Assembly: GCF_016735615.1 (NCBI RefSeq)
Contig: NZ_JAERSF010000001.1
Span: 1,240,001-1,304,000, forward strand
DNA from: Flavobacterium tagetis
Lineage (GTDB): Bacteria > Bacteroidota > Bacteroidia > Flavobacteriales > Flavobacteriaceae
Length of the DNA stretch: 64,000 bases
Direction of reading: 5' to 3'
Shown here: piece after piece, positions 33,932 through 42,462 of the stretch
Numbering within the stretch: position 1 is the first letter of the stretch
How the letters are laid out: the number at the start of each line of letters is the position of its first letter
Program-made: the position numbers and the translations under genes
Notes under the pieces: generated by a model
What the model saw: the letters and a program-made list of their open reading frames with translations, nothing else
Databases searched by the model: none
What the model was told of the DNA's origin: nothing

Positions 33932-35014
33932 ATGTCTGAAACACCAACATATCGTAAAATAATTCACATTGATATGGATGCTTTTTATGCATCGGTAGAG
34001 CAGATGGACAACCCAGAGCTAAGAGGAAAACCAGTTGCGGTTGGAGGTTCAGAGAATAGAGGTGTAGTTTCGGCAGCAAGTTACGAAGCTAGAAAGTTTG
34101 GCGTTCGAAGCGCCATCAGCGGAGTTTTGGCTAAAAAATACTGTCCAGATATTATCTTTGTAAGACCAAGATTTGATCGCTACAAAGAGATTTCATCCAA
34201 AATTCATAAAATCTTTCATGATTATACTGATTTAGTCGAACCGCTTTCGCTTGATGAAGCTTATTTGGATGTTACCAAAAACAAAAAAGGAAATCCGAGT
34301 GCAAGTCTTTTGGCGCAGGAAATTAGACAAAGGATTTTTAATGAAGTTGGGCTGACTGCTTCTGCTGGCATTTCAATAAATAAGTTTGTAGCCAAAATTG
34401 CTAGTGATTATAATAAGCCAAATGGGCAAAAAACAGTAAATCCTGATGAAGTAGAAGCTTTTCTGGAAGATTTACCTATTCGTAAGTTTTATGGAGTTGG
34501 GAAAGTTACGACAGAAAAAATGTATCAGCTCGGAATTTTCACAGGAACCGATTTGAAAAGTAAATCTTTAGAGTTTCTAGAAAAACACTTTGGAAAATCG
34601 GGAACGTTTTATTATCATGTTGTTCGTGGTATTCATAATAGCGAAGTAAAATCTTCTCGAATAACCAAATCGGTAGCGGCAGAACATACTTTTGATGTGA
34701 ATTTGTCTTCCGAGATTTTTATGATGCAACAATTGGAGCGCATTGCAGCGTCGTTAGAAAAACGCCTTAAAAGGCATAATATTTCGGGAAAAACTATCAC
34801 ACTCAAAATCAAATACAGCGATTTTACGCAACAAACGAGAAGTAAAACCTTGCCTTATTTTATTTCTGATAAAAGTTTGATCATGGAAAACGTTGAGGAA
34901 TTATTGTATCAGGAAAAGATGAAAGATTCTGTTAGACTGCTTGGAATTTCGTTGAGTAATTTGAATACCGAAGTGAAAAAAGCAGTTGTAGTTCAGTTAA
35001 AATTTACATTTTGA
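33932..35014 (+). CDS. dinB: DNA polymerase IV (Y-family)
   Basis: Translesion polymerase of 360 aa. Catalytic motifs IHIDMDAFYASVE (about 11-23, first Asp) and SLDEAY (acidic pair near 108) are present, with palm, thumb (KFYGVGKVTTEKM helix-hairpin-helix) and little-finger domain. The C-terminus ends VVQLKFTF, a QLxxF-type beta-clamp-binding motif. TAAATTTG at 33920-33927 is a perfect -7 box only 4 nt before the ATG, so a leaderless transcript is predicted; no -33 TTG is seen at the normal spacing. No lexA-type box recognised. Confidence 0.94.
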   Translation: MSETPTYRKIIHIDMDAFYASVEQMDNPELRGKPVAVGGSENRGVVSAASYEARKFGVRSAISGVLAKKYCPDIIFVRPRFDRYKEISSKIHKIFHDYTDLVEPLSLDEAYLDVTKNKKGNPSASLLAQEIRQRIFNEVGLTASAGISINKFVAKIASDYNKPNGQKTVNPDEVEAFLEDLPIRKFYGVGKVTTEKMYQLGIFTGTDLKSKSLEFLEKHFGKSGTFYYHVVRGIHNSEVKSSRITKSVAAEHTFDVNLSSEIFMMQQLERIAASLEKRLKRHNISGKTITLKIKYSDFTQQTRSKTLPYFISDKSLIMENVEELLYQEKMKDSVRLLGISLSNLNTEVKKAVVVQLKFTF

Positions 35015-35116
35015 TAACGCTTATTAAGCGTTTATTAAGATTTTGAGTTTTTAATAACAAGATTTTTCCTGTATCTTTGAAGAAAAAGATCTATCAATCT
35101 CTTGAATTATTTTGAT

Positions 35117-35617
35117 ATGAAAAATAAAAATTCTGATGATTCACTGCAGCGAAATTCAGTCCCAATCCTATCTTGGGATTTTCATTATGAATATCTAAAT
35201 GAATTAAAAGCGTTAAGCACTGATCTGGAGAGAGTCAGTAAGTTTTCAAATGAATTTGTTTGGGATGAAAATAAGCTTAACATTCGGGAAAGAATCAAAA
35301 ACGAGGTGGTTTTAATAACCGACTTAGATTTGAAAATAGTTTTCGCGTCAAGCGGAATAAAAAAAATGACGGGTTATAAGGAAGAAGAAATTTTAGGGAA
35401 AACCCCAAAAATGTTTCAAGGCCCGGCAACTTCACAAAAGGATTTAAAGGAAATTAGAGAAGCGGTAAAAAAGAAAATCCCTTTTGCGAAAACCCTCGAA
35501 AATTATAGAAAAAACGGTCAAACCTATAAATGTAAAATTGAAGCCTCACCAGTCTATAACCTAAAAGGCGAAATATCTCATTTTATAGCTTTTGAAAAAC
35601 AGGATTTAAGCGCTTAA
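35117..35617 (+). CDS. LOV-like PAS-domain protein lacking the photoactive cysteine
   Basis: Single-domain signalling protein of 166 aa from the ATG at 35117 (a TTG 15 nt earlier is disfavoured). The N-terminal ~60 residues are helical and hydrophilic; the PAS core spans about 62-160. The segment GYKEEEILGKTPKMFQGPATS and the later NYRKNGQTYKCK follow the LOV flavin-photoreceptor pattern, but the GxNCRFLQ cysteine is proline (P97 in GKTPKMFQ). There is no output domain, so it must act on a partner. -7 box TATCTTTG at 35072-35079. PAS is certain; flavin binding is inference. Confidence 0.83.
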   Translation: MKNKNSDDSLQRNSVPILSWDFHYEYLNELKALSTDLERVSKFSNEFVWDENKLNIRERIKNEVVLITDLDLKIVFASSGIKKMTGYKEEEILGKTPKMFQGPATSQKDLKEIREAVKKKIPFAKTLENYRKNGQTYKCKIEASPVYNLKGEISHFIAFEKQDLSA

Positions 35618-35618
35618 T

Positions 35619-35720
35619 TTGCCACAAAGGCACTAGGACACAAAGACGTTTTTAAGAAGAAAAAAGAAAGCCACCTATTGGTGGCTTTTATTATAAAAAA
35701 ACTTAGTGCCTTTGTGGCAA
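35619..35720. repeat. octamer-armed element with internal terminator (TTGCCACAAAGGCAC type), copy 2
   Basis: Perfect 17-bp ends (35619-35635 and 35704-35720). Left octamers from 35622: CCACAAAG, GCACTAGG, ACACAAAG. Internal 9-bp stem AAAGCCACC (35667-35675) with 35680-35688, T-tract following. The outer arms match copy 1 at 32361, but the terminator core differs in sequence. It lies between convergent PAS and fumarase genes. Confidence 0.88.
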
Positions 35721-35727
35721 AACACTT

Positions 35728-37332
35728 TTATAAGTTAGCAAAGAAATCATTTCCTTTATCATCAGTGATAATAAACGCAGGGAAATCTTTAACAGTGATT
35801 TTACGAACAGCTTCCATTCCTAATTCTTCAAAATCAACAACTTCTACTTTAAGAATGTTGTCTTGAGCCAAAATAGCAGCAGGGCCTCCAATAGAACCTA
35901 AGTAGAATCCGCCATATTTGTTGCAGGCGTCAGTAACTTGTTTGGTACGGTTTCCTTTTGCAAGCATAATCATACTTCCGCCATTTTTCTGGAATTCATC
36001 AACATAAACGTCCATACGACCAGCAGTTGTTGGTCCGAAACTTCCAGAAGCCATTCCATCTGGAGTTTTTGCAGGGCCAGCGTAATATACTGGGTGGTTT
36101 TTGAAATACTCTGGCATTGGTTTTCCAGCATCTAATAATTCTTTGATTTTTGCGTGAGCAATATCTCGAGCTACAATTACAGTTCCGTTTAGTTTTAAAC
36201 GTGTTTTAACTGGATATTGAGACAATTTAGTCAAAATATCTGCCATTGGCTGATCTAAATCAATTTCTACAGGAGCTTCTAAGTGTGGAGCTGTTTCTGG
36301 TAAAAATTGTTTAGGATTTGTTTCTAACTGCTCAACGAATATTCCGTCTTTAGTGATTTTTCCTTTAATGTTTCTGTCTGCAGAACAAGATACTCCTAAT
36401 CCAACCGGACAAGAAGCTGCGTGACGAGGCAAACGGATTACACGTACGTCATGCGTAAAATATTTTCCTCCAAACTGCGCTCCAATAGCACTTTCTTGAC
36501 AAATTTTCTGAACTCTTTCTTCCCATTCGTGATCACGGAAAGCTTGGCCTGCCATATTTCCAGAAGTTGGAAGATGATCATAATATCCAGCAGATGCTTT
36601 TTTAACAGCGCTTAAGTTTGCTTCTGCAGAAGTTCCGCCAATTACCAACGCCAAGTGGTATGGAGGGCAAGCAGAAGTTCCTAAATCTTTGATTTTGGTA
36701 CGAATGAATTCATCTAATGATTTTTCATTCAACAAAGATTTAGTTTGCTGGTATAAATACGTTTTGTTTGCAGATCCTCCACCTTTTGCCATGAACAAAA
36801 AGTCGTAAGAAGTTCCTTTTTTAGCATAAATATCAATTTGCGCTGGAAGATTTGAACCAGAATTCTTTTCTTCAAACATCGAAATTGGAACAATCTGAGA
36901 ATAACGTAAATTTCTTTTTTGGTAAGTATTGAAAATACCACGGCTTAACCATTCTGCATCATCAACACCAGTAAAAATGCTTTCGCCTTTTTTAGCCATT
37001 ACAATTGCAGTTCCTGTATCCTGGCAACTTGGCAACTGGCCTTCGGCAGCTACAGAAGCATTTTGAAGCAAATTGTAAGCTACGAAACGATCGTTGTCTG
37101 TTGCTTCTGGATCGTCAAGAATTTTTCTTAGTTTTTGTAAATGAGTCGTTCTCAACATAAACGAAACATCTGTCAAAGCTTCTTCAGCCAATAATTCTAA
37201 ACCTTTTGGATCAACGGTTAAAACTTCGCGTTCTCCAAATTTTTCAACTTTCACAAAATCAGAAGTGATTTTGCGGTACTGCGTATCATCCTTTAAGATC
37301 GGATAAGGATCTTGGTATATAAAATCGATCAT
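35728..37332 (-). CDS. fumA: class I (iron-sulfur) fumarate hydratase
   Basis: TCA-cycle enzyme that interconverts fumarate and malate with a 4Fe-4S cluster; 534 aa, single-chain FumA/FumB type. The alpha region (about 60-340) holds cluster cysteines in [10 protein letters not shown] (Cys near 102), [12 protein letters not shown] and [12 protein letters not shown]. The beta region (about 350-530) holds [26 protein letters not shown] and TAGRMDVYV. No neighbour of the cycle is adjacent. TAAATTTG at 37355-37348 (minus strand) is a good -7 box 15 nt before the ATG. Oxygen-sensitive by family. Confidence 0.96.
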   Translation of the reverse strand: MIDFIYQDPYPILKDDTQYRKITSDFVKVEKFGEREVLTVDPKGLELLAEEALTDVSFMLRTTHLQKLRKILDDPEATDNDRFVAYNLLQNASVAAEGQLPSCQDTGTAIVMAKKGESIFTGVDDAEWLSRGIFNTYQKRNLRYSQIVPISMFEEKNSGSNLPAQIDIYAKKGTSYDFLFMAKGGGSANKTYLYQQTKSLLNEKSLDEFIRTKIKDLGTSACPPYHLALVIGGTSAEANLSAVKKASAGYYDHLPTSGNMAGQAFRDHEWEERVQKICQESAIGAQFGGKYFTHDVRVIRLPRHAASCPVGLGVSCSADRNIKGKITKDGIFVEQLETNPKQFLPETAPHLEAPVEIDLDQPMADILTKLSQYPVKTRLKLNGTVIVARDIAHAKIKELLDAGKPMPEYFKNHPVYYAGPAKTPDGMASGSFGPTTAGRMDVYVDEFQKNGGSMIMLAKGNRTKQVTDACNKYGGFYLGSIGGPAAILAQDNILKVEVVDFEELGMEAVRKITVKDFPAFIITDDKGNDFFANL

Positions 37333-37347
37333 TGTTTTGTTTTTTTA

Positions 37348-37355
37348 CAAATTTA
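37348..37355 (-). promoter_or_regulatory. -7 promoter element for fumA
   Basis: TAAATTTG on the minus strand, 15 nt upstream of the start codon; no TTG at -33 spacing. Confidence 0.5.
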
Positions 37356-37407
37356 GAAATTATTTACCTAAGAAAGAATTTGAATTAGGACTCTTCTGCA
37401 GATGTTT

Positions 37408-38157
37408 TTATTCTGAAGCGTTAAATTGATCAAACGTCATCTTTTTTTCAAAATATGGTTTGTCTTTGGCAGATAATAACATCTTTTTCCATTTGTTGTC
37501 CTTAAGTTCGAAAGATATTGAGTCTGAGTGCTGAAGGATGCCCATATCCATGTTTTCATCTTCGTCTGCAGGTGTAAACGCAACAGTTTTGCAATAAAAC
37601 GATTTTGGTTCAGATTGTGTAGAAGGATTTACGATTTCAACCCAGGTTCCCCAGCCGCTGTCGGACATAGAGCTCCATTGGTGAACCAATTGTAATCCGG
37701 TGTTTTTTAGATAATACAAGTAGTTATCATGCGCATAACCGCAGGCAGGATATCCAAATGTGATTTGTATAAATGGAGAATTTTTAGAAGTTTCAGATGT
37801 TAGTCCATAAGAAGCTGTCCACTCGGAACCTTTTTGGAAACTTTTTATCGCAACTTTAGAAGATGCGGTTTTGATTTTATTCTGATAAAAGTCTAACCTG
37901 TATTTTACAGTAACGATACTGTCTTTATCAGCTTGCTGATCTACCAAATGTGCCAAGATAAAATCTGTAGAAGATTCTGTTTCGCCAGTAAAAATGGCCA
38001 CAGTATCTGTTTTAATAATCTTATCATCAGCTGAAACTTCTAATGTCTCTTGGGGTTCAATAATTTCAGCCGTTGTGGGTGGTGCAGCATCTGTAGGTTT
38101 TGTTTTTTGACATCCGATAAAAATAAGCAAAGAGAAAAAAAGAATGTGGATTTTCAT
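37408..38157 (-). CDS. lipoprotein of unknown function
   Basis: 249 aa from the internal ATG at 38157, which starts a lipoprotein signal (MKIHILFFSLLIFIGC); the 32-residue in-frame extension upstream is not protein-like. After a Pro/Thr-rich linker (PTDAAPPTTAEIIEPQE) comes a beta-rich domain with many aromatic residues and paired Cys (FGYPACGYAHDN, KSFYCKTVAF). No family recognised. Probably anchored in the outer or inner membrane facing the periplasm. It lies alone between fumA and the SpmAB-like gene. Confidence 0.75.
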   Translation of the reverse strand: MKIHILFFSLLIFIGCQKTKPTDAAPPTTAEIIEPQETLEVSADDKIIKTDTVAIFTGETESSTDFILAHLVDQQADKDSIVTVKYRLDFYQNKIKTASSKVAIKSFQKGSEWTASYGLTSETSKNSPFIQITFGYPACGYAHDNYLYYLKNTGLQLVHQWSSMSDSGWGTWVEIVNPSTQSEPKSFYCKTVAFTPADEDENMDMGILQHSDSISFELKDNKWKKMLLSAKDKPYFEKKMTFDQFNASE

Positions 38158-38368
38158 TTTTGGGGATATTTTAATTTGTTTTTTATTTCTAGAGAAACCT
38201 CTAAAATATAAAATTATCGGAATTTTTTGAAGAAAAAAAGAAAAGAAGCACATGAATAATACGTTTAATTACGTTCATGGCTTCTTTTAAAACTTTAATT
38301 AATTGGTCTTTATTCTTTGTAATAAAGATATTTATAGGTGATTTTTTATTGATGGAAATTATTCTTTT

Positions 38369-39808
38369 TTAAAAAAACCAAGTTGCTACAAAAATCGCTG
38401 TAATAACGCAAACTAAATCTACTAAAAGCATTGTACCTAACGCATAACGAGTGTTTTTGATATTTACTGATCCAAAATAAACTGCGATTACGTAGAAAGT
38501 ACTCTCGGCACTACATTGAAAAATACTGCTCAATCTAGCTGTTAAAGAATCGGCTCCAAAAGTATTCATCGAATCAATTAAGAAACCTCTCGAACCTGCA
38601 GAACTAAACGGACGCAACATAGCAACAGGAAGCGCATTTGTAATTTCTTTGCTTACACCAAGATTCGAAAAGATAAATCCGATGGCATCACTGATGATTT
38701 CAAACAAACCACTGTTTCTAAATAATGAGATTGCAACCAACATTCCTAAAACATATGGGAAAATAGTAACTCCCGTTTTCACTCCATTATTAGCGCCAAC
38801 AACAAAAGTGTCAAAAACAGTAGTATCTGCTTCCCTGAATTTTTTCTCATGTCTAAATGAAAAAATTAGCGTAAATACTATAATTGCAAGTAAGATTAAT
38901 CCTGAAAGGTTAGAAGTGAAATAATTTTTTCCAATTAAATCTAAATGATTGACATACATTAATAGGCCAACAATTGCCGCAATTAATCCCATTAAACCAA
39001 TTAGAAGTGAAGCGCTTTTGAAATTGATTTTCTGTTTTACTCCGACAATTAAGAAAGCTGCAATGGTTCCGATAAATGAGGTAATAATACAAGGCAGCAT
39101 TACATCGGCAGGATTGCTTGCATTTGCAGCAGCGCGATAACCGATAATTGAAGTTGCGATTAAAGTTAAACCAGACGCATGAAGACACATAAACATGATT
39201 TGCGCATCGCTGGCTTTGTCTTTTTCAGGGTTTATCTCCTGTAAACTTTCCATTGCTTTCAATCCAAATGGCGTTGCGGCAGAATCTAATCCTAAGAAAT
39301 TAGCAGCAAAGTTTAAGGTCATGTATGAAATAGAAGGATGGTTTTTAGGAATACTTGGAAACACTTTTACAAATACCGGACTTAAAGCTTTGGCTAAGTT
39401 TCCAGAAGCTCCAGAAACGATTAAAAGTTCCATCAGTCCGCAGAAAAAAGCCAAATAGGCAATAAGTGGCAAAATTAAATCGACTAAAGTGCTTTTACAA
39501 GTTGGCAGCAAACCATCAGATTTCTGAAGTCCGCTGTAAATTTTTACAGTTTTGTTTTTGTAAACATAAGTCGTGTCAGCATTTAGCGTATCACGATTGA
39601 TAATCATCGTTTGATCTGGCGCTTTTTTTATGCTGTCTTTTAAGAAAGCAGGAAGCTCTTCGATGTATTTTTCAGAAACTAAAACAGGATCGTCTTTTTT
39701 TCCATTTAAAACAGAATCAATGGTATAAGTATTGGCAGTAAATAAACTGACTACAATAAAAAGAATCGAAGAAATAAAAATAACTAACCAAAATCTGCTC
39801 AATACCAT
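38369..39808 (-). CDS. SpmA-SpmB fusion / nucleoside-recognition (Gate) membrane protein
   Basis: 479-aa polytopic protein with two Gate domains. The N-terminal half (TM1 at 6-26, extracytoplasmic loop to about 100, then TM segments with SISYMTLNFAANFLGLDSAATPFGLKAM) matches SpmA; the C-terminal half (FDTFVVGANNGVKTGVTIFPYVLGMLVA, ALPVAMLRPFSSAGSRG in part) matches SpmB. In Bacillus the two are separate sporulation genes; in non-sporulating Bacteroidota a fused form is common, so sporulation is not implied. Likely a transporter; substrate unknown. A 10-bp-arm palindrome abuts the start codon. Confidence 0.88.
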   Translation of the reverse strand: MVLSRFWLVIFISSILFIVVSLFTANTYTIDSVLNGKKDDPVLVSEKYIEELPAFLKDSIKKAPDQTMIINRDTLNADTTYVYKNKTVKIYSGLQKSDGLLPTCKSTLVDLILPLIAYLAFFCGLMELLIVSGASGNLAKALSPVFVKVFPSIPKNHPSISYMTLNFAANFLGLDSAATPFGLKAMESLQEINPEKDKASDAQIMFMCLHASGLTLIATSIIGYRAAANASNPADVMLPCIITSFIGTIAAFLIVGVKQKINFKSASLLIGLMGLIAAIVGLLMYVNHLDLIGKNYFTSNLSGLILLAIIVFTLIFSFRHEKKFREADTTVFDTFVVGANNGVKTGVTIFPYVLGMLVAISLFRNSGLFEIISDAIGFIFSNLGVSKEITNALPVAMLRPFSSAGSRGFLIDSMNTFGADSLTARLSSIFQCSAESTFYVIAVYFGSVNIKNTRYALGTMLLVDLVCVITAIFVATWFF

Positions 39809-39834
39809 AATTACATTTTTTTGTAAATGTAATT
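39809..39834. promoter_or_regulatory. palindrome abutting the SpmAB-like start codon
   Basis: Perfect arms AATTACATTT (39809-39818) and AAATGTAATT (39825-39834) around a 6-nt loop. In the transcript it would form a hairpin ending directly at the ATG; at the DNA level it could be an operator. Confidence 0.5.
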
Positions 39835-39916
39835 ATTTAGCAATAAAATGCATAAATATTTTATGTAATGAGGAGGGAATTTAAGTTTTGATGTAGCCTA
39901 ATGAATTGAAATAGAA

Positions 39917-40990
39917 TTATTCAATCACGACTTTGGTTTCCAAATAGGTTTCAAAAGCTTTAATTCCTTCAAATAGAATTTCCTTTTTTGAATTTTCAGT
40001 TTCATTAAAAAACTCGGTTTCAATTTTTACATGATCTTTTTTAATCGTCCGTTTCCAGATTCCAATTACTTTTCCATTTTCTAAAATAATCGGTTTAAAA
40101 ATACCATTATTGGTAAAAGTTTTGGATTGATGATCTCCTGAAAATGAAGCTTCACGCGTTTTGTATGAAATCAAAATTTCGTCAAATGCTGGCAGAAAAT
40201 GTACGCTTTCGCAAAATTTATCCTCCATAGAACGGTTTTTAGAAAACCAAAAAATCTGATTTTCAATAGTAATATGACTTAATTGCAACTCAATTGCATT
40301 AATTGCTTTTTGACAAATTGTTGGTGCAAAACCAGACCACCACGAAAAATCAAGTAAAGTTGCTGGGCCATGGCTTTCAAAATAACGTTGAGCGAGTTTT
40401 GCAACTGCTTCCTCCTTTGTTAATTTGGTTTTTGGTTTATCAACTCTTTCTTCGAGTAAAGCATAAGTAATTTGTTTGCCTTTCATTCTTCCATTACAAA
40501 CTAAACCTTCCAATTCTGCATTCATCATAATGGCAGCGCCTAGAAAATCTTCTTTAGATGTCTTTTTGATACTAAGCTCCTGCATAATTTCATCACGAGT
40601 CAGATGATTGTTTCCTGATAATAGCTTTTCAATTGTATTGTTGATCTGATGGAGTTTTTTTTCATCAACACCAAATTTTTTAGCGCCAGAAATAGCAAGC
40701 TTTTTTATTTGCGGAGCTGAAACATCCAACATCCAATAAATATCATCGGAAGAAACAAAATGCCAAGTTGGACGCAGAATATGAGTTCTGATAATTTTTC
40801 CCGAATTAACTGCTTCCTCAATTTCTTTTTCGCTTGAATTGCAACGAGAACCAATTGCCCATTTTGCCATTGCATAATCCTGAGCCTGCATAGCACCAAA
40901 ATGATGTACAATTTCTTGAGAAGAACATTGATTTTCCTGATAAAGCTTCTGAGAAGCCATACGGTGATGTGAAATTTCGGAGTGAATCAT
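39917..40990 (-). CDS. winged-helix (HTH_42, AlkZ/YcaQ-like) protein
   Basis: 357-aa member of the HTH_42/DUF1006 superfamily, which includes the AlkZ and YcaQ DNA glycosylases that remove bulky alkyl lesions and unhook crosslinks. The N-terminal segment FGAMQAQDYAMAKWAIGSR (about 31-49) includes the QxQ-type catalytic motif (QAQ). Three tandem winged-helix domains are suggested; the middle one has THILRPTWHFVSSDDIYWML. It is the last gene of a minus-strand stretch with an exonuclease and Ogt, which supports a repair role. Could alternatively be a non-catalytic DNA-binding homologue. Confidence 0.83.
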   Translation of the reverse strand: MIHSEISHHRMASQKLYQENQCSSQEIVHHFGAMQAQDYAMAKWAIGSRCNSSEKEIEEAVNSGKIIRTHILRPTWHFVSSDDIYWMLDVSAPQIKKLAISGAKKFGVDEKKLHQINNTIEKLLSGNNHLTRDEIMQELSIKKTSKEDFLGAAIMMNAELEGLVCNGRMKGKQITYALLEERVDKPKTKLTKEEAVAKLAQRYFESHGPATLLDFSWWSGFAPTICQKAINAIELQLSHITIENQIFWFSKNRSMEDKFCESVHFLPAFDEILISYKTREASFSGDHQSKTFTNNGIFKPIILENGKVIGIWKRTIKKDHVKIETEFFNETENSKKEILFEGIKAFETYLETKVVIE

Positions 40991-40992
40991 TT

Positions 40993-41060
40993 TTTAAACC
41001 ATATAAGTTATTTGAGTTCATTTAAACAGCGTAGCTAAAAAACTTAGCATCTTAGCAACT
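40993..41060. repeat. remnants of two repeat families
   Basis: Positions 40994-41011 repeat the arm seen at 2076 (AAACCATATAAGTTAT), here without its partner arm. Positions 41027-41058 read, on the opposite strand, as octamers TTGCTAAG, ATGCTAAG, TTTTTTAG, CTACGCTG, one side of an octamer-armed element. No terminator hairpin is present. Confidence 0.65.
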
Positions 41061-41066
41061 TTAAAG

Positions 41067-41780
41067 TTACACATGAATTATTTCATCATCAATCAATAAA
41101 TCTTCTCGACGTAAACGCAAGAAAATCTGAGCTACAGCGATTGTATCTTTTTCGCAATACGTAATAATTCTGTCAATATCTTTTTCGACATAATAAACAT
41201 GGGCAACCTGGCTTCCGTCAATATCGCCTTTTGGCGATGGAACACCAAGAATCTTGGTTAGCAATTTTAAAGAAGTAAAATGCTTGTAATCGCCAAACTT
41301 CCATAATTCTAAAGTGTCTAAATGTGGAATTTCCCAAGGTTTTTTTCCAAATAAATTCAGTTTATCCGGAATCGGCATTTGATTGATGATCATTCTTCGG
41401 GCAATGAACGGAATATCAAATTCTTTCGAATTATGTCCGCACAGCAAGTGCTGAGGCTGATTAAAATGATTGTTGATCAGATTTGAAAAGTCCTTTAGAA
41501 TTTTCTTTTCTTCACCAAAAAAAGAAGTTACTCTAAAATTGCGAACATCTCCTTTGATGGTAAAAAAACCGACAGAAATACAGATTATCTTTCCAAACTC
41601 GGCCCAGATTCCCGCGCGGTCGTAAAATTCTTCTGGAGAGAATTCGTCTTTTCTTTGATATTGCGTTTTCAAATCCCAAAGCGATTGCATTTCCGCGTCA
41701 AGCGAATTAAAGTTCTCTTCTTCAGGAACGGTTTCAATATCTAGAAAGAGAATATTGTTGAGATTAATTTTTTCAATCAT
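41067..41780 (-). CDS. DEDDy 3'-5' exonuclease (PolB-exonuclease-like)
   Basis: 237-aa stand-alone proofreading-type exonuclease. DEDD motifs in order: FLDIETVP (about 12-19), LLCGHNSKEFDIPFIARR (second Asp), and ITYCEKDTIA with the Tyr four residues before the last Asp (DEDDy type). The segment FGKKPWEIPHLDTLELWKFGDYKHFTSL is typical of predicted 3'-5' exonucleases related to the B-family polymerase proofreading domain. Acts on single-stranded 3' ends by family. Flanked by Ogt upstream and the AlkZ-like gene downstream on the same strand. Confidence 0.88.
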   Translation of the reverse strand: MIEKINLNNILFLDIETVPEEENFNSLDAEMQSLWDLKTQYQRKDEFSPEEFYDRAGIWAEFGKIICISVGFFTIKGDVRNFRVTSFFGEEKKILKDFSNLINNHFNQPQHLLCGHNSKEFDIPFIARRMIINQMPIPDKLNLFGKKPWEIPHLDTLELWKFGDYKHFTSLKLLTKILGVPSPKGDIDGSQVAHVYYVEKDIDRIITYCEKDTIAVAQIFLRLRREDLLIDDEIIHV

Positions 41781-41903
41781 ATTTTTTTTGCCACGAATTC
41801 ACGAATTGAACTAATTTATTGCTTATAAATGTACACAAATTTAAATTTTTAATCTATCGTAAATTAAAAATGAATGAATTATCCTGCTTTTTTACGTGGA
41901 ATT

Positions 41904-42380
41904 TTAGAATAAACTTTGTTGTAAAGACGGGCTTTCATGTTCTAAAAGCCATTTTTTACGGGATAATCCGCCAGCGTAACCGGTCAAAGATCCGTTTGTT
42001 CCGATAACGCGGTGACAAGGCACAACAATCCAAAGCGGATTTTTGCCATTTGCTGAGGCTACGGCACGAATTGCTTTTATATCGCCCAATTTTTTGGTCT
42101 GATCCATGTAGCTTACCGTTTTTCCGTATGGAATTTCAAGAAGTGATTTCCAGACTTTCTGCTGAAATTCGGTTCCTTGCGGATTCAGTTTTAAGTCAAA
42201 ATCGGTTCTTTTGCCTTCAAAATATTCGTTTAGTTGCAAAACGGCATCTTGCAAAACTTCTGGAATTTTCTTAGAAACTTCATTCGTGCCAACATCAGAA
42301 ACAGAAATTACCGAAATGCCGTTTTCATCTCCAATAATTTTGGTGATTCCTAGGGGCGAAGTGATGAAAACTGTTTCCAT
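41904..42380 (-). CDS. ogt: O6-methylguanine-DNA methyltransferase
   Basis: Suicide repair protein that transfers O6-methyl groups from guanine to its own cysteine; 158 aa. Motifs: PYGKTVSY (85-91) in the DNA-binding helix-turn-helix region, active-site PCHRV with C122, and YAGGLSRKKWLLEHE at the end. The last residues are QQSLF (154-158), which match the Q-x-S/D-L-F bacterial beta-clamp-binding motif, not a standard part of Ogt. First of three repair-like genes on this strand. Confidence 0.95.
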   Translation of the reverse strand: METVFITSPLGITKIIGDENGISVISVSDVGTNEVSKKIPEVLQDAVLQLNEYFEGKRTDFDLKLNPQGTEFQQKVWKSLLEIPYGKTVSYMDQTKKLGDIKAIRAVASANGKNPLWIVVPCHRVIGTNGSLTGYAGGLSRKKWLLEHESPSLQQSLF

Positions 42381-42462
42381 AGTTTTTGTGTTTACTACAA
42401 AGTTCGCAAAGTTTTTTTAATGATGAAACCAATTTAAGTTTTAATCGTTTTTTGAAAGTAGC

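Noticed and set aside
38369..39808. Sporulation, suggested by SpmA/SpmB similarity
   Set aside because: Bacteroidota do not sporulate and the domain family occurs widely as a membrane transporter fold.
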